DNA from: an uncultured Tolumonas sp.
Lineage (GTDB): Bacteria > Pseudomonadota > Gammaproteobacteria > Enterobacterales > Aeromonadaceae
Direction of reading: 5' to 3'
Length of the DNA stretch: 64,000 bases
NCBI RefSeq assembly: GCF_963556105.2
Contig: NZ_OY829944.1
Coordinates: 688,501 to 752,500 of the forward strand
Shown here piece after piece: positions 27,053 through 38,038 of this stretch. The notes below the pieces were generated by a model. That model worked only from the letters and a program-made list of their open reading frames with translations, did no database searches and had not been told where the DNA came from. Within the stretch, counting starts at the first letter, position 1. The number at the start of each line of letters is the position of its first letter. Position numbers and translations under genes: made by a program.

Positions 27053-28645
27053 ATGTCTAATTCTCCATTCCTGCAGGAAGTGGGCAAACGCCGTACTTTC
27101 GCCATTATTTCTCACCCCGATGCGGGTAAAACAACAATCACTGAAAAGGTCTTGTTGTTCGGACAAGCCATTCAAACGGCAGGTACAGTGAAAGGCCGTG
27201 GTGGTAACGGTCAGCATGCTAAGTCTGACTGGATGGAAATGGAAAAGCAGCGTGGTATTTCTATTACCACCTCGGTAATGCAATTTCCTTATCGCGACAG
27301 TCTGGTGAATCTGCTGGATACCCCCGGTCACGAAGACTTCTCGGAAGATACTTACCGTACGCTGACCGCGGTGGACTGCTGTCTGATGGTGATTGATGCC
27401 GCGAAAGGGGTTGAAGACCGTACGCGTAAATTGATGGAAGTCACCCGTCTACGTGATACACCGATCTTAACTTTCATGAACAAACTTGACCGTGATATCC
27501 GCGACCCGATGGATCTGCTGGATGAAGTTGAGCGTGAGTTGAAAATCAAGTGTGCGCCGATCACCTGGCCGATTGGCTGCGGTAAATTATTCAAAGGGGT
27601 TTATCATCTGGCGAAAGATGAAACCTATTTGTACCAATCGGGGAAAGGTCACACCATTCAGGAAGTCCGGATTGTTAAAGGGCTGAATAACCCTGATCTG
27701 GATGCGGCAGTTGGCGAAGACTTGGCAGAACAATTCCGTGGTGAACTGGAATTGGTGCAAGGTGCTTCCCACGAATTTGATATGGATCTGTTCCTGAAAG
27801 GCGAATTGTCTCCAGTCTTCTTCGGAACAGCATTGGGTAACTTCGGTGTTGACCATATGCTCGATGGTTTGACGGAATGGGCGCCAGCGCCAATGTCACG
27901 TCAAACTGATACGCGTTTGGTTGCAGCGACGGAAGAAAAATTCTCAGGTTTCGTGTTTAAAATCCAAGCCAATATGGACCCGAAACACCGTGACCGTATT
28001 GCGTTTATGCGTGTGGTTTCTGGTAAATATGAAAAAGGCATGAAAATGCGCCATGTTCGACTCGGTAAGGATGTAAACATCTCCGATGCGGTGACTTTCA
28101 TGGCCGGTGATCGTGAGCAGGCCGAAGAAGCGTATCCTGGCGATATCATCGGCTTGCATAATCACGGCACAATTCAAATCGGTGACACTTTCACGCAGGG
28201 CGAAGATCTGCATTTCAGCGGTATTCCTAACTTTGCGCCCGAACTGTTCCGCCGTATTCGTCTGAAAGATCCGCTGAAGCAGAAACAGTTGCTGAAAGGT
28301 CTGGTGCAGCTTTCCGAAGAAGGTGCTGTGCAGGTGTTCCGCCCAATCGACAACAACGACTTGATCGTAGGTGCGGTTGGTGTGCTGCAGTTTGACGTGG
28401 TGGTATCGCGTCTGAAATCGGAATACAACGTTGAAGCTATTTACGAAACCATCAACGTTTCAACCGCACGCTGGGTGACCTGTGATGATGCGAAGAAATT
28501 CGACGAATTTGAGCGTAAATGTTCATTAAACCTAGCGTTAGATGGTGGCGATAATCTGGCTTACATCGCACCAACCATGGTTAATTTGAATCTGACCATG
28601 GAACGTTATCCGGATGTGAAATTCCATAAAACACGTGAACATTGA
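27053..28645 (+). CDS. prfC: Peptide chain release factor 3
   Basis: A 530-residue translational GTPase that recycles RF1 and RF2 from the ribosome after termination. The G1 motif is [12 protein letters not shown], switch II with G3 is [17 protein letters not shown], and G4 is MNKLDRD. The N-terminus [17 protein letters not shown] closely matches E. coli RF3 and fixes the start at the ATG 27053; a TTG lies directly upstream in frame. A terminator follows 40 bases after the stop. The gene lies upstream of the tatD and deo genes, as in E. coli. Confidence 0.97.
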   Translation: MSNSPFLQEVGKRRTFAIISHPDAGKTTITEKVLLFGQAIQTAGTVKGRGGNGQHAKSDWMEMEKQRGISITTSVMQFPYRDSLVNLLDTPGHEDFSEDTYRTLTAVDCCLMVIDAAKGVEDRTRKLMEVTRLRDTPILTFMNKLDRDIRDPMDLLDEVERELKIKCAPITWPIGCGKLFKGVYHLAKDETYLYQSGKGHTIQEVRIVKGLNNPDLDAAVGEDLAEQFRGELELVQGASHEFDMDLFLKGELSPVFFGTALGNFGVDHMLDGLTEWAPAPMSRQTDTRLVAATEEKFSGFVFKIQANMDPKHRDRIAFMRVVSGKYEKGMKMRHVRLGKDVNISDAVTFMAGDREQAEEAYPGDIIGLHNHGTIQIGDTFTQGEDLHFSGIPNFAPELFRRIRLKDPLKQKQLLKGLVQLSEEGAVQVFRPIDNNDLIVGAVGVLQFDVVVSRLKSEYNVEAIYETINVSTARWVTCDDAKKFDEFERKCSLNLALDGGDNLAYIAPTMVNLNLTMERYPDVKFHKTREH

Positions 28646-28685
28646 TTTTTCGCTTAACTCTATCCTGCCTTAGTTACGTTATTTT

Positions 28686-28709
28686 GCCCCCGGTTTCAGG
28701 GGGCATTTT
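28686..28709 (+). terminator. Rho-independent terminator after prfC
   Basis: Stem GCCCCC/GGGGGC, loop of seven, flanked by T4 on both sides and ending ATTTT. Confidence 0.8.
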
Positions 28710-28839
28710 CTGAATGCTGTTATTCTTATTACGTGAATGAATTCTGTTTGAGTGACAGATTCAAACGATCAATAATTCTACGTTAGTTCTATAAAAACAA
28801 TCGGATATCACTGCTGTTTATTTATTATAGGGATGTATC

Positions 28840-29645
28840 ATGCAAAAAATGATCGCACCGTCCATGACTTTACTAGCTGTTTTTTGCGCTACTTCAGCAT
28901 TTGCGACCGAGCAAACATTAGGTACACAAACTGGCCAGGAATTGGGGGTTAGTTTGTCGAGCTACAAATATGAAGAACCTGATTTTGAACCGGGCTTAGA
29001 TGTTAAAAGTGACGGAATTAAACTGGGTGCGGATTATACCAGTACTATGGCTGGGCCGACGGGCTGGTTTTTTAAATTTAACGGCCGTTTGCGTATGGCA
29101 AAGTGGATTATACCGGTTCAGGAACATCCAGTAATAATCCTGATTATTACTACGAAGTCAGACCGCTATTTGGTAAAGATCATGAGGTGGGCAACAGCGT
29201 ATGGGCTCCCTACACCGGTTTTGGCTTCCGTTATTTAAACAATGACAGCCGTGGTGAAACAAGCACTGGTGCTTGGGGTTATCAACGAGTCAGCCGTTAC
29301 TATTATTTACCTATCGGTGTAACTAATCGTTTTGCTTTGGAAAACAGCTCAGTATTAGAATCAATGATTGAGTTTGATTATCTGATCCGCGGACAACAAA
29401 CGTCTAAATTGTCCGATGTGTCTGCGTCATATCCAGATCTCGAAAATCGACAAGATAGTGGTTATGGCATTAAATTCTCCAGTATGTATCGGGTGAATGA
29501 TTTTGCTATTGGCCCGTATATTGATTACTGGAATATCAACAAATCAGATGCCGTGGTTTATTCTGCTGGTGATTCAACCTATATCGGTTATGAACCTAAA
29601 AACAACACCGTTGAATTTGGTATCAAGGCGTCAATGCGCTTTTAA
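28840..29645 (+). pseudogene. Outer-membrane beta-barrel protein gene with a single-base frameshift
   Basis: The 5' part encodes a Sec signal peptide (cleavage after AFA) and the first strands (ELGVSLSSYKYEEPD). Near 29094 the frame changes: adding one base after CGT at 29092-29094 restores a continuous reading of about 269 residues, through RYGKVDYTGSG to a terminal Phe after KASMRF. A C-terminal Phe and alternating aromatic strands (YYEVRPLFG, GYGIKFSSMYRV, FAIGPYIDYWNI) are typical of outer-membrane barrels. Both halves look well preserved, so the mutation is recent or a sequence error; the site is not a homopolymer. A good terminator follows. The family is not identified. Confidence 0.75.
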
Positions 29646-29665
29646 AACCACCTCAACTAGCATAT

Positions 29666-29692
29666 AAAGGCCGTATTACACGGCCTTTTTTT
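29666..29692 (+). terminator. Rho-independent terminator after the frameshifted barrel gene
   Basis: Stem AAAGGCCG/CGGCCTTT with loop TATTACA and a run of seven T. It lies 12 bases before the tatD-like gene, which must be expressed from its own promoter or by readthrough. Confidence 0.85.
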
Positions 29693-29704
29693 GTTGTTGA
29701 TAAT

Positions 29705-30484
29705 ATGCTGACTGACACTCACATCCATCTTGATCTCAATGAATATGCGGATGATCTGCCATCGGTCTTAACACGCAGTGAGACGCAGGGGGTTAGCCGC
29801 TGGATTGTACCGGCGATTAGTTCGGTCAGCTGGGTGCGATTACCTGTTTTACATCAGCAATATCCCAATCTTTATTATGCCTTTGGTTTGCATCCGTGGT
29901 TTTTGACCAATGAAACTGACCAAGCTTTCACTGAATTAGAACTACTGTTACAGCAGCGCCCTGCTGGTTTAGTCGCTATTGGTGAATGTGGTCTGGATGG
30001 TGCCATTGAGGTGCCGATGTCATTGCAAATCACGATGCTGGAAAAACAGCTCGCGTTAGCGAGTGAATATCAGCTTCCTGTTATTTTACATTCCCGTAAA
30101 GCGCACAATGAGTTGCTGCGTATCGTTAAACAATTCAAATTGCCGCGCGGCGGTGTTTGGCACGCGTTTTCGGGTTCTCGCCAGCAGGCAGAACAATTTA
30201 TCGAGCTGGGTTTTATGCTGGGCATTGGTGGCGTGATCACCTATCCGCGGGCGGAGAAAACCCGCAAAGCAGTGGCTAAATTACCAGTTGAGAGTTTATT
30301 ACTGGAAACCGATGGCCCGACTATGCCACTGTTTCAACGGCAGGGGGTGCGGAATGAACCTGCGTATATACCTGAGGTATTAGCTGAACTCTCTGTGCTT
30401 AGGCAAATGTCACTTGATGTGCTTAGTAATGTCATCGAAAAAAATGTTGAGAAAATGTTTTTTACACAGAAAAATGACAACTGA
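29705..30484 (+). CDS. yjjV: TatD-family metal-dependent hydrolase (YjjV type)
   Basis: A 259-residue TIM-barrel metallohydrolase. Metal-binding elements are the N-terminal THIHLD, GECGLD (GEIGLD in most relatives), the HSRKA segment, WHAFSGS with the third His, and LLLETDGPTMP with the catalytic Asp. TatD proteins act as deoxyribonucleases, but the substrate of YjjV is not established. In E. coli yjjV also lies between prfC and deoC. The ATG is only 12 bases after the preceding terminator, with a weak ribosome site. Confidence 0.88.
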   Translation: MLTDTHIHLDLNEYADDLPSVLTRSETQGVSRWIVPAISSVSWVRLPVLHQQYPNLYYAFGLHPWFLTNETDQAFTELELLLQQRPAGLVAIGECGLDGAIEVPMSLQITMLEKQLALASEYQLPVILHSRKAHNELLRIVKQFKLPRGGVWHAFSGSRQQAEQFIELGFMLGIGGVITYPRAEKTRKAVAKLPVESLLLETDGPTMPLFQRQGVRNEPAYIPEVLAELSVLRQMSLDVLSNVIEKNVEKMFFTQKNDN

Positions 30485-30520
30485 TTATTTTATGAATAAC
30501 TATAAAAACAGATAACAAAT

Positions 30521-30547
30521 AAAAAGGAGGTCAATGACCTCCTTTTT
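30521..30547. terminator. Bidirectional terminator between the TatD-like and RTX genes
   Basis: A twelve-base perfect stem AAAAAGGAGGTC/GACCTCCTTTTT with a three-base loop. It serves both convergent genes. Confidence 0.92.
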
Positions 30548-30551
30548 AGGA

Positions 30552-33350
30552 TCAAAGAATAAAGTCTGAAGCTGTTAGCGTTGGAGAACCAATAACTTGG
30601 ATTTGATATTCCGCAGCAATATCATTATCAGTGTTAATTGAAATGATGCCGTCTTTATACATTATTTGACCTGCTGTTGTTGTGAAACTTGATACAAAAG
30701 CAAATGCTTGGTCACCAACAGTCACGGTATTAGCATCAATTGTAGATAAATCAATTTTATCTCCAGAGGTAAAATCATTGATTACGTCGTTAGTTGATAA
30801 GCTGTTACCCAGTTCATTAAGTGTATTGAAATCAAAAATATCGTTGCCCAATCCACCAATAAGGACATCTTTACCTAGGCCACCAACTAACACATCATTA
30901 CCTTCACCACCGGAAAGTGTATCATTACCAATACCGCCATCTAATATATTTGTTGATGCATTCCCAGTAAGAGAGTCGTTATATGTCGAACCAGTTATGT
31001 TCTCAATAGAGGTAAGGGTATCTGTTCCTGCACCGGCCGTGTTTTGTCCGATAGTCGTTGTCAGGTTCACACTCACAGCGGCCGTTGCTGTTGCATAGGA
31101 TGCAGTATCAATACCATCACCACCATTCAGAATGTCATTGCCTGTTCCGCTAATTAACACATCATTACCTACGCTACCATAAAGTGTATCATTACCAATA
31201 CCGCCAGAAAGCATATCATTACCAATACCGCCATCTAGTATATTTGCTAATGTATTTCCAGTTAGTGTGTCGTTATATATTGAACCAGTTATGTTCTCAA
31301 TAGAGGTAAGCGTATCTGTTCCTGCACCAACCGTGTTTTGCCCGATAGTCGTTGTCAGATTTACACTCACAGCGGCCGTTGCGGTTGCATAAGATGCAGT
31401 ATCACTACCATCACCGCCATTCAGAATGTCATTGCCAGCTCCGCCAATTAACACATCATTACCTACACCACCAGAAAGCGTATCATTGCCACTGCCGCCA
31501 TCTAATATATTAGCTAAAGTGTTTCCTGTTAGCGTGTCGTTATATATTGAACCAGTGATGTTCTCAATAGAGGTCAGTGTATCTGTTCCAGCCCCGACAG
31601 TGTTTTGTCCGGTAGTAGTAGTCAGGTTCACATTTACTGCGGCAGTTGCTGTTGTATAGGATGCAGTATCACTTCCATCACCGCCATTCAGCGTGTCATT
31701 GCCAACGCCACCAATGAGAGTATCGTTTCCAGAACGCCCACTGAGATAGTCATCGCCTGTTGCACCGCTGAGTGTATTTGCAAATTCATTACCAATCAGA
31801 CGGTCGCTGCCACTACCACCTAATATGTTTTCGATATTTGAGATGGTATCGTTTTCACCTGCTTGAGCAATTGTTTGTTGTTGAGAAGTATTGCTTAGAT
31901 TAATAGTTACAGATTGAGATATTGATGCAAACGAAATTGTATCGATTCCTACTCCACCGTCATAAACGCTATCGCCCGATCCTGCGATAAAGGAGTCATT
32001 TCCTGAGCCACCTATCAGGGTATCATTACCATTTCCACCACTCAGTGTATCATCACCGGCACCACCCACTAACAGGTCGCTACCATCTCCACCACTGAGA
32101 TTATCATTGCCTTGTTCACCAAATAATCGATCTGTACTAGAAGAGCCAGTCAGAATATCGTTTCCCAGCCCACCGAATAAATCGCTTTGTCCTGTTGCCG
32201 AAATAATATTGGAACTTGCTGTATCTGATGTTGAATCGGCCAAAATAAAATTGGCAGATATTAATGATGCAACGTTTGTCGTAGGTAATACTACTGTTGT
32301 GTAATAGCCGTTATTATATAAATTGAACGATGTCGATGAGCCAAATACGGATAGGTATTGAAATGTTTCAAAATCACTAATACCAAATTGGCTTAAATCT
32401 AATTTATCGCCATCAATAAGACTAAAATCACTAATTTTATCAGTATATGAATAGGTTGTTGCTTTATCGACAACAAAAACGTCTGCGCCAGCGCCACCAA
32501 TTAATGTATCATCACCTGCACCTCCTATTAATGTATCATTACCGGCATCACCCATAAGGGTATCGCGATCGTCTCCACCGAGGAGACTATCATTTCCCGC
32601 ACCGCCAGAAAGGTAATCATTTCCGGCTAGCCCGTTAATAACGTCGTTCCCCTGCTCCCCAAACAATCGATCTGTTCCCGAATAAGAAGAATCAAAACCT
32701 GTAATACTATCATTGCCTTCACCACCAAATAGATCGCTCCTGCCTTGTGTTGCAATCAATGTGTCTGCAGTGTTTTTTGTACTCAAAATAACATCATTAC
32801 TAGTAAGAGAGTCAAGATAGCTTTTATCTAAGGTTACTGAAGTAGAATATCCATTATTGGTTATAGTAAAATTTAATTTTTCACTAGTGTTGTTTTCGAA
32901 TAATGTATTTAGTGTATCTATACTGGACATGCCCACAGTAGATAAATCTATTTTATCTTGGCCTTGCACGAAGTCATTAATTAGTATTGTACTTTTACTG
33001 TAATTTGACACCGAATTTAGTGAAATAACAAACACATCATTACCATCTCCCCCTGTCAGACTATCTTGACCCTGACTGCCGCTTCCTCCATCAAGAGTGT
33101 CATTGCCATTTCCTCCGATTAAGGTATCGTTTGCTTCACCGCCGTAAAGTTTGTCATTTCCCTCACCACCATTGAGATAGTCCGAGCTATCTTCTCCATA
33201 AATTACATCATTTCCACCGGAACCATCAATAGAATCATTATAGTTACCGCCATAGATGATTTCTGAATCGCTGTCGCCATTGATAGTGTCTGAGCCATTG
33301 GTGCCTATAATTGTCGTTGAATTGACAATGGTATTATTCAGTGTTGCCAT
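30552..33350 (-). CDS. RTX-type calcium-binding repeat protein, probable type I secretion substrate
   Basis: A 932-residue protein without a Sec signal, made largely of glycine- and Asp-rich nonapeptides GGxGxDxLx in several blocks (for example [17 protein letters not shown]). Between blocks are spacer modules, including three near-identical units of 80-100 residues containing [10 protein letters not shown]. Two longer spacers carry [20 protein letters not shown] segments. The C-terminus ([17 protein letters not shown], then LTASDFIL) resembles the uncleaved secretion signal of T1SS substrates. Such repeats fold as calcium-bound beta-rolls after export. No ABC exporter, HlyD or TolC gene is in the window. 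There is no recognisable enzymatic domain, so an extracellular matrix or adhesin-like role is inference. The ribosome site is AAGGGATC. Confidence 0.88.
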   Translation of the reverse strand: MATLNNTIVNSTTIIGTNGSDTINGDSDSEIIYGGNYNDSIDGSGGNDVIYGEDSSDYLNGGEGNDKLYGGEANDTLIGGNGNDTLDGGSGSQGQDSLTGGDGNDVFVISLNSVSNYSKSTILINDFVQGQDKIDLSTVGMSSIDTLNTLFENNTSEKLNFTITNNGYSTSVTLDKSYLDSLTSNDVILSTKNTADTLIATQGRSDLFGGEGNDSITGFDSSYSGTDRLFGEQGNDVINGLAGNDYLSGGAGNDSLLGGDDRDTLMGDAGNDTLIGGAGDDTLIGGAGADVFVVDKATTYSYTDKISDFSLIDGDKLDLSQFGISDFETFQYLSVFGSSTSFNLYNNGYYTTVVLPTTNVASLISANFILADSTSDTASSNIISATGQSDLFGGLGNDILTGSSSTDRLFGEQGNDNLSGGDGSDLLVGGAGDDTLSGGNGNDTLIGGSGNDSFIAGSGDSVYDGGVGIDTISFASISQSVTINLSNTSQQQTIAQAGENDTISNIENILGGSGSDRLIGNEFANTLSGATGDDYLSGRSGNDTLIGGVGNDTLNGGDGSDTASYTTATAAVNVNLTTTTGQNTVGAGTDTLTSIENITGSIYNDTLTGNTLANILDGGSGNDTLSGGVGNDVLIGGAGNDILNGGDGSDTASYATATAAVSVNLTTTIGQNTVGAGTDTLTSIENITGSIYNDTLTGNTLANILDGGIGNDMLSGGIGNDTLYGSVGNDVLISGTGNDILNGGDGIDTASYATATAAVSVNLTTTIGQNTAGAGTDTLTSIENITGSTYNDSLTGNASTNILDGGIGNDTLSGGEGNDVLVGGLGKDVLIGGLGNDIFDFNTLNELGNSLSTNDVINDFTSGDKIDLSTIDANTVTVGDQAFAFVSSFTTTAGQIMYKDGIISINTDNDIAAEYQIQVIGSPTLTASDFIL
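30945..31690 (-). repeat. Three near-identical tandem modules inside the RTX gene
   Basis: Units at roughly 31500-31690, 31240-31425 and 30945-31130 encode almost the same sequence ([29 protein letters not shown], LDGGxGND). Spacing is about 265 bases between the first two and about 295 between the next two; the difference is an added set of RTX nonapeptides. The DNA identity suggests recent duplication and continuing recombination. Confidence 0.8.
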
Positions 33351-33866
33351 GTTAGATCCCTTGTTCTGTTGTTATTAAGCGTGATTAGGTAAAGTAACGT
33401 CTAAAATGTAATCTAAATTATTGTTTTGTTAAGTATTATTTGAAGGTTTTTATTGAAAATCAGAGAGTGATATGCATGATTGTTTGATATTTAACCAATG
33501 AGGTTCAGAGCATTGCTTTTGCGGTAAAAATAATTTAAACGGTTACTTATTTAGTAATCTATATTTTTATGAAATATTAAAAGCATCTTTCATTGGCTGT
33601 TAATTTTAAGATGTGAGTTTATTAGAAGAATTTCAGTCTATTTCACGATACTCTTATTAATCTGCACAATACTTCGCTATTGCGCCATTTCGCGTCATCT
33701 ACGAGTCTGGTGAGATTTCGCCGGTCTCCAGGAATGGAAGCTCAAGGTTGGGAGTGTTCCCATCGCCTTTCGGGCACGATGCCCTGCGGTAAAGCCGCTA
33801 TCATTAAAACACATCAATTTACTCTTTGACCGGATGTTATCCGGTGTGCTCGATATGGAGATACGG
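33351..33866. other. Intergenic region between the RTX gene and deoC
   Basis: About 515 bases. The first 300 are very AT-rich and must hold the RTX promoter; I see no clear boxes there. From about 33660 the composition becomes GC-richer, with a series of hairpins described separately. A half-site TGTGA at 33613 could belong to a CRP site, but the other half is not convincing. Confidence 0.5.
33664..33844 (+). promoter_or_regulatory. Multi-hairpin segment upstream of deoC, possible structured leader
   Basis: Successive stems read on the plus strand are CAATA/TATTG (33667-33682), GGTGA/TCGCC (33709-33722), GGGA/TCCC (33750-33761), GGGCA/TGCCC (33772-33784), GCGG/CCGC (33786-33798) and a perfect CCGGAT/ATCCGG (33830-33844) that lies 12 bases before the deoC ribosome site GGAG. 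I compared it by eye with FMN, cobalamin, glycine, guanidine-II and c-di-GMP elements and found no match. It could be a leader RNA or a small inserted element. Confidence 0.4.
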
Positions 33867-34637
33867 ATGCCTGATTTACAGCAAGCCGCTCAACTGGCTT
33901 TACAATTAATGGATCTGACGACCCTGAATGATAATGACACCGATGCCGCAGTGATCGCGTTGTGCCAGCAAGCCAAAACGGCGGCTGGTTCTACCGCAGC
34001 AGTGTGTGTGTACCCACGTTTCGTACCGATTGCGCGTAAAACATTACGTCAGATTGGTGCCTACAACGTGCGGATTGCCACCGTGACCAACTTTCCCCAT
34101 GGGAATGATGATATTGAAATTGCGGTTGCAGAAACTCGGGCTGCTGTTGCCTATGGTGCCGATGAAGTGGATGTAGTATTTCCCTATAAAGCCTTGATGG
34201 CGGGTGATCAAGCGGTTGGTTTTGAGTTGGTAAAAGCCTGCAAAGCTGCCTGTGGTGAAGCGGTATTGCTAAAAGTCATTATTGAAAGCGGCGAGCTGAA
34301 AACACCGGAATTGATCCGTTTAGCGTCGGAAATTACTATCGATGCGGGCGCTGATTTTATTAAAACCTCAACTGGGAAAGTGCCGGTTAATGCCACACTG
34401 GAAGCGGCAAAAATCATGTTAGACGTGATTAAAGAAAAAAATCCGGCGGTGGGTTTTAAAGCGGCGGGTGGCGTAAAAAATGCGGCGCAAGCAGCGGAAT
34501 ATTTGGCATTAGCCACCTCGATATTAGGTGATAAATGGATCTCGGCAAGAACCTTCCGTTTCGGGGCATCCAGTTTACTGGCTGACTTGTTGACAACGTT
34601 AGGTCATCAATCGCAAGCGGCATCGTCAGGTTATTAA
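33867..34637 (+). CDS. deoC: Deoxyribose-phosphate aldolase
   Basis: A 256-residue class I aldolase that splits 2-deoxyribose-5-phosphate into glyceraldehyde-3-phosphate and acetaldehyde, ending deoxynucleoside breakdown. Strong matches to E. coli DeoC are [35 protein letters not shown], the Schiff-base lysine in [11 protein letters not shown] / [10 protein letters not shown], and FKAAGGVK. I placed the start at the ATG 33867, preceded by GGAG at six bases, giving MPDLQQAAQ; an open frame extends to 33834. First gene of the deoCABD operon. Confidence 0.97.
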   Translation: MPDLQQAAQLALQLMDLTTLNDNDTDAAVIALCQQAKTAAGSTAAVCVYPRFVPIARKTLRQIGAYNVRIATVTNFPHGNDDIEIAVAETRAAVAYGADEVDVVFPYKALMAGDQAVGFELVKACKAACGEAVLLKVIIESGELKTPELIRLASEITIDAGADFIKTSTGKVPVNATLEAAKIMLDVIKEKNPAVGFKAAGGVKNAAQAAEYLALATSILGDKWISARTFRFGASSLLADLLTTLGHQSQAASSGY

Positions 34638-34663
34638 TTGAATTAGCCATTTAAGGGGGCTCC

Positions 34664-35995
34664 ATGTTCCTTCCGCAAGAAATTATTCGTAAAAAACGCG
34701 ACGGCCAAACACTGACCGACAGTGAAATTCAATTTTTCGTGCAAGGCATTACGCACAATTCGGTCACCGAAGGGCAGATTGCTGCATTAGCCATGGCGGT
34801 GTTCTTTAATGGCATGACTATGCCGGAACGTATCGCTTTAACCTGTGCCATGCGTGATTCAGGTTCAGTGCTGGATTGGTCGGAGCTGGATTTACCGGGG
34901 CCGGTGTTAGATAAACACTCGACTGGTGGTGTCGGTGATGTGGTTTCGTTGATGCTCGGCCCGATGGTGGCGGCGTGTGGTGGTTATGTGCCGATGATTT
35001 CTGGTCGTGGGTTGGGGCATACCGGCGGTACGCTCGACAAATTTGATGCGATCCCCGGCTATCAAACCACACCGCTGAATGCGATTTTCAAAAAAGTGGT
35101 GAAAGAAGTCGGCGTGGCTATTATTGGGCAAACTTCTGATTTAGCGCCAGCGGATAAACGCTTTTATGCGACCCGTGATGTCACGGCGACTGTCGAATCC
35201 ATTCCGTTGATCACGGCATCTATCCTATCGAAAAAACTAGCGGCAGGGCTGGAAGCGCTGGTGATGGATGTCAAAGTCGGCTCTGGCGCATTTATGCCTA
35301 CCTATGAACAATCGGAAGCGCTGGCAAAAAGCATTGTGGCCGTTGCCAATGGTGCCGGTTGTCGTACGACGGCACTGTTAACCGATATGAATCAGGTGCT
35401 GGCAACCAGCGCGGGTAACGCGGTGGAAGTGCGTGAAGCGGTGCGTTATCTGACGGGTGAATATCGTCATCCACGTTTGCATGAAGTCACGATGGCTTTA
35501 TGTGCCGAAATGTTGATTTCTGGCGGCTTAGCCAGCGATGAAGCACAAGCACGGCAAAAATTACAACAAGTGTTGGATAACGGCAAAGCGGCGGAAACAT
35601 TCGCCCGCATGGTCTTTGCACTGGGTGGCCCGGCTGATTTTGTCCAGAACTACGATAATCACCTGCAAAAAGCAGAAATCATACGACCAGTATATGCGCA
35701 ATCCTCCGGCATTATTACTGGCATGGATACCCGTGCTTTAGGCATGGCTGTGGTTGCGTTAGGTGGTGGGCGCTTACGGGCAGCCGATCTGATTGATCAT
35801 GCCGTGGGTCTGACCGATGTCATCTCTTTAGGTGCGCAGGCTGATAAAGACGTTCCGCTGGCGTGGGTGCATGCACGAACCGAAGCACAATATGAACAAA
35901 CTGCGGCGGTGATCCGTAATGCTATTCGGGTGGGTGATAACGCAGTCACACCATCACCTGCGATCTATCGCCGGATCACCCTGGCAGACGTTTGA
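34664..35995 (+). CDS. deoA: Thymidine phosphorylase
   Basis: A 443-residue enzyme that phosphorolyses thymidine and deoxyuridine to the base plus deoxyribose-1-phosphate. Signatures are [19 protein letters not shown] at the N-terminus, the phosphate-binding [28 protein letters not shown], and the pyrimidine-binding [12 protein letters not shown]. Length is close to E. coli DeoA (440). It follows deoC by 26 bases after a GGGGG ribosome site and precedes deoB by 7 bases. Confidence 0.97.
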   Translation: MFLPQEIIRKKRDGQTLTDSEIQFFVQGITHNSVTEGQIAALAMAVFFNGMTMPERIALTCAMRDSGSVLDWSELDLPGPVLDKHSTGGVGDVVSLMLGPMVAACGGYVPMISGRGLGHTGGTLDKFDAIPGYQTTPLNAIFKKVVKEVGVAIIGQTSDLAPADKRFYATRDVTATVESIPLITASILSKKLAAGLEALVMDVKVGSGAFMPTYEQSEALAKSIVAVANGAGCRTTALLTDMNQVLATSAGNAVEVREAVRYLTGEYRHPRLHEVTMALCAEMLISGGLASDEAQARQKLQQVLDNGKAAETFARMVFALGGPADFVQNYDNHLQKAEIIRPVYAQSSGIITGMDTRALGMAVVALGGGRLRAADLIDHAVGLTDVISLGAQADKDVPLAWVHARTEAQYEQTAAVIRNAIRVGDNAVTPSPAIYRRITLADV

Positions 35996-36002
35996 GGTTG
36001 TT

Positions 36003-37229
36003 ATGAAACGTACGATTATTTTAATGATGGACTCACTGGGCATTGGTGCCAGTGCTGATGCCATTCGGTTTGGTGATGTTGGTGCCAACACACTGGGCCA
36101 TATTGCGGAAGCTTGTGCGAAAGGGCAGGCAAATATTGGTCGCCAAGGCCCGCTAAAGTTGCCGAATCTGACGAAACTGGGGCTGGCACATGCGTGTGCG
36201 GCATCCAGCGGTGAATTTCCGGCCGGATTAGATGAAACCGTTGTACCGATGGCAGCGTATGGTTATGCCAAAGAGCTGTCGTCGGGCAAAGATACTCCGT
36301 CAGGGCATTGGGAAATGGCCGGCGCACCGGTGTTATTTGACTGGGGTTATTTCTCTGCCAAAGAAAATAGCTTTCCACAGGAATTGCTCGATGCTTTGGT
36401 GGCGCAAGCTGATCTGCCAGGCTATCTCGGCAACTGTCACGCGTCCGGCACCGAGATCCTCGATCGCCTTGGCGAAGAGCATATGCAAAGTGGTAAACCG
36501 ATCTTTTACACTTCTGCCGATTCCGTATTTCAAATTGCCTGCCATGAAGAGACGTTCGGTTTAGAGCGTCTTTATGCGTTGTGCAAATTAGCGCGCCAGT
36601 TGCTTGAGCCGTATAACATTGGTCGCGTCATTGCGCGGCCGTTTGTTGGCAATAAACCGGGCGAATTTGCGCGCACTGGCAATCGTCATGATTATGCGGT
36701 GGAACCACCGATGCCGACGTTACTCGATCGCATGAAAGCGGCGGGTGGCGAAGTCGTTTCGATCGGCAAAATTTCTGATATTTACGCCGGTTGTGGTATC
36801 ACGCAACAGCACAAAGCCACTGGTCTGGAAGAGTTATGGGATGTGACGCTTGCACAAGTAAAACGAGCCGCAGGGCAGACGATTGTCTTCACCAACTTTG
36901 TTGATTTTGACTCATCCTATGGCCATCGCCGTGATGTGCCGGGTTATGCGCGCGCGTTGGAATATTTCGATCAACGTCTGCCGGAATTGTTTGCGTTATT
37001 GCAACCGGGCGATCGGGTAGTGTTAACCGCCGATCACGGTTGTGATCCGATCTGGACTGGTAGTGATCATACCCGTGAACATGTGCCGGTCATTTTTTAT
37101 GGCGCCACGGTAACTGCGCAAGATCTGGGGTTGCGGAATACCTTTGCCGATATCGGCCAGACCATTGCGCTCTATCATGGTCTACCTCCACTAGAATATG
37201 GCAGCAACTGCTTGCCGGAACATCATTAA
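36003..37229 (+). CDS. deoB: Phosphopentomutase
   Basis: A 408-residue alkaline-phosphatase-superfamily enzyme that converts deoxyribose-1-phosphate or ribose-1-phosphate to the 5-phosphate, feeding DeoC. Metal-binding motifs are at the N-terminus ([13 protein letters not shown]), in [10 protein letters not shown], and near the C-terminus ([23 protein letters not shown]). I chose the ATG at 36003 with GAGG upstream; the open frame from 35919 overlaps deoA in another frame. Third gene of the deo operon. Confidence 0.97.
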   Translation: MKRTIILMMDSLGIGASADAIRFGDVGANTLGHIAEACAKGQANIGRQGPLKLPNLTKLGLAHACAASSGEFPAGLDETVVPMAAYGYAKELSSGKDTPSGHWEMAGAPVLFDWGYFSAKENSFPQELLDALVAQADLPGYLGNCHASGTEILDRLGEEHMQSGKPIFYTSADSVFQIACHEETFGLERLYALCKLARQLLEPYNIGRVIARPFVGNKPGEFARTGNRHDYAVEPPMPTLLDRMKAAGGEVVSIGKISDIYAGCGITQQHKATGLEELWDVTLAQVKRAAGQTIVFTNFVDFDSSYGHRRDVPGYARALEYFDQRLPELFALLQPGDRVVLTADHGCDPIWTGSDHTREHVPVIFYGATVTAQDLGLRNTFADIGQTIALYHGLPPLEYGSNCLPEHH

Positions 37230-37243
37230 GAAAAGGAAGAAAA

Positions 37244-37954
37244 ATGGCAACTCCACACATTAATGCCAAAGACGGTGCTTTTGCTGAAACAGTATTAATG
37301 CCAGGTGATCCACTGCGCGCGAAATACATTGCCGAAACTTATCTGGAAAATGCCGAGCTGGTGACCGATGTGCGCAATATGTTTGGCTACACCGGTTTTT
37401 ACCAAGGTGAGCGCATTTCCGTGATGGGTCACGGCATGGGCATTCCATCCTGCTCGATTTATACCAAGGAACTCATCACCGAATACGGTGTAAAAAACAT
37501 CATCCGTATCGGTTCCTGTGGTGCGGTGCGGGCCGATGTTAAAGTACGTGATGTGATCATCGGTATGGGAGCGAGCACCGATTCCAAAGTGAATCGTATG
37601 CGCTTTAAAGATCATGATTTTGCTGCGATTGCCGATTTTGGTCTGCTGCGTAATGCCGTGACTGCCGCCGAAAAACTGGGTATTCCGGTTAAAGTTGGCA
37701 ATCTGTTTTCCGCCGATTTGTTTTATACCCCGGATCCATCGATGTTTGATGTGATGGATAAATACGGCATTCTTGGCGTAGAAATGGAAGCGGCTGGCAT
37801 CTATGGTGTGGCGGCGGAGTATGGCGCAAAAGCACTGGCGATCTGTACTGTTTCGGATCACATCAAAAGCGGTGAGCAGACTTCGGCGGAAGAACGTCAA
37901 ACCACGTTTAACGATATGATGAAAATTGCACTCGATTCCGTGCTGCTGAAATAG
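37244..37954 (+). CDS. deoD: Purine-nucleoside phosphorylase (DeoD type)
   Basis: A 236-residue hexameric phosphorylase for purine nucleosides. Family signatures are [33 protein letters not shown] at the start (the phosphate-binding GDPLRAK), [17 protein letters not shown], the nucleoside-binding [10 protein letters not shown] and the catalytic Asp in TVSDH. Last gene of deoCABD, 14 bases after deoB with a GGAAG ribosome site and followed by a terminator. Confidence 0.98.
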   Translation: MATPHINAKDGAFAETVLMPGDPLRAKYIAETYLENAELVTDVRNMFGYTGFYQGERISVMGHGMGIPSCSIYTKELITEYGVKNIIRIGSCGAVRADVKVRDVIIGMGASTDSKVNRMRFKDHDFAAIADFGLLRNAVTAAEKLGIPVKVGNLFSADLFYTPDPSMFDVMDKYGILGVEMEAAGIYGVAAEYGAKALAICTVSDHIKSGEQTSAEERQTTFNDMMKIALDSVLLK

Positions 37955-37985
37955 TCATCCTGCCGATTTAATACTTGCTTCTGGG

Positions 37986-38018
37986 AAAAGCGATCGGCTA
38001 CGCTGTCGACCGCTTTTT
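37986..38018 (+). terminator. Terminator after the deo operon
   Basis: Stem AAAAGCG/CGCTTTT continued by TCG/CGA inside, with a GC-rich loop, ending in five T. It lies 32 bases after deoD. Confidence 0.75.
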
Positions 38019-38038
38019 CTGACAGGGAGTGTATCACC

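Noticed and set aside
30945..31690. Regular repeats that might suggest a CRISPR array
   Set aside because: The repeats are in-frame protein modules of about 265-295 bases with no short direct repeats or unique spacers, and no cas genes are present.
30682..32304. Several plus-strand ORFs antisense to the RTX gene encoding Pro/Leu/Ser-rich repeats
   Set aside because: They arise from the reverse complement of the GGxGxD repeats, have no ribosome sites and overlap a clear gene.
33664..33844. Assignment of the deoC leader to FMN, cobalamin, guanidine-II or c-di-GMP riboswitch classes
   Set aside because: Some short similarities exist (CGGTAAAG, one ACGA in a loop), but the conserved cores of these classes are missing.
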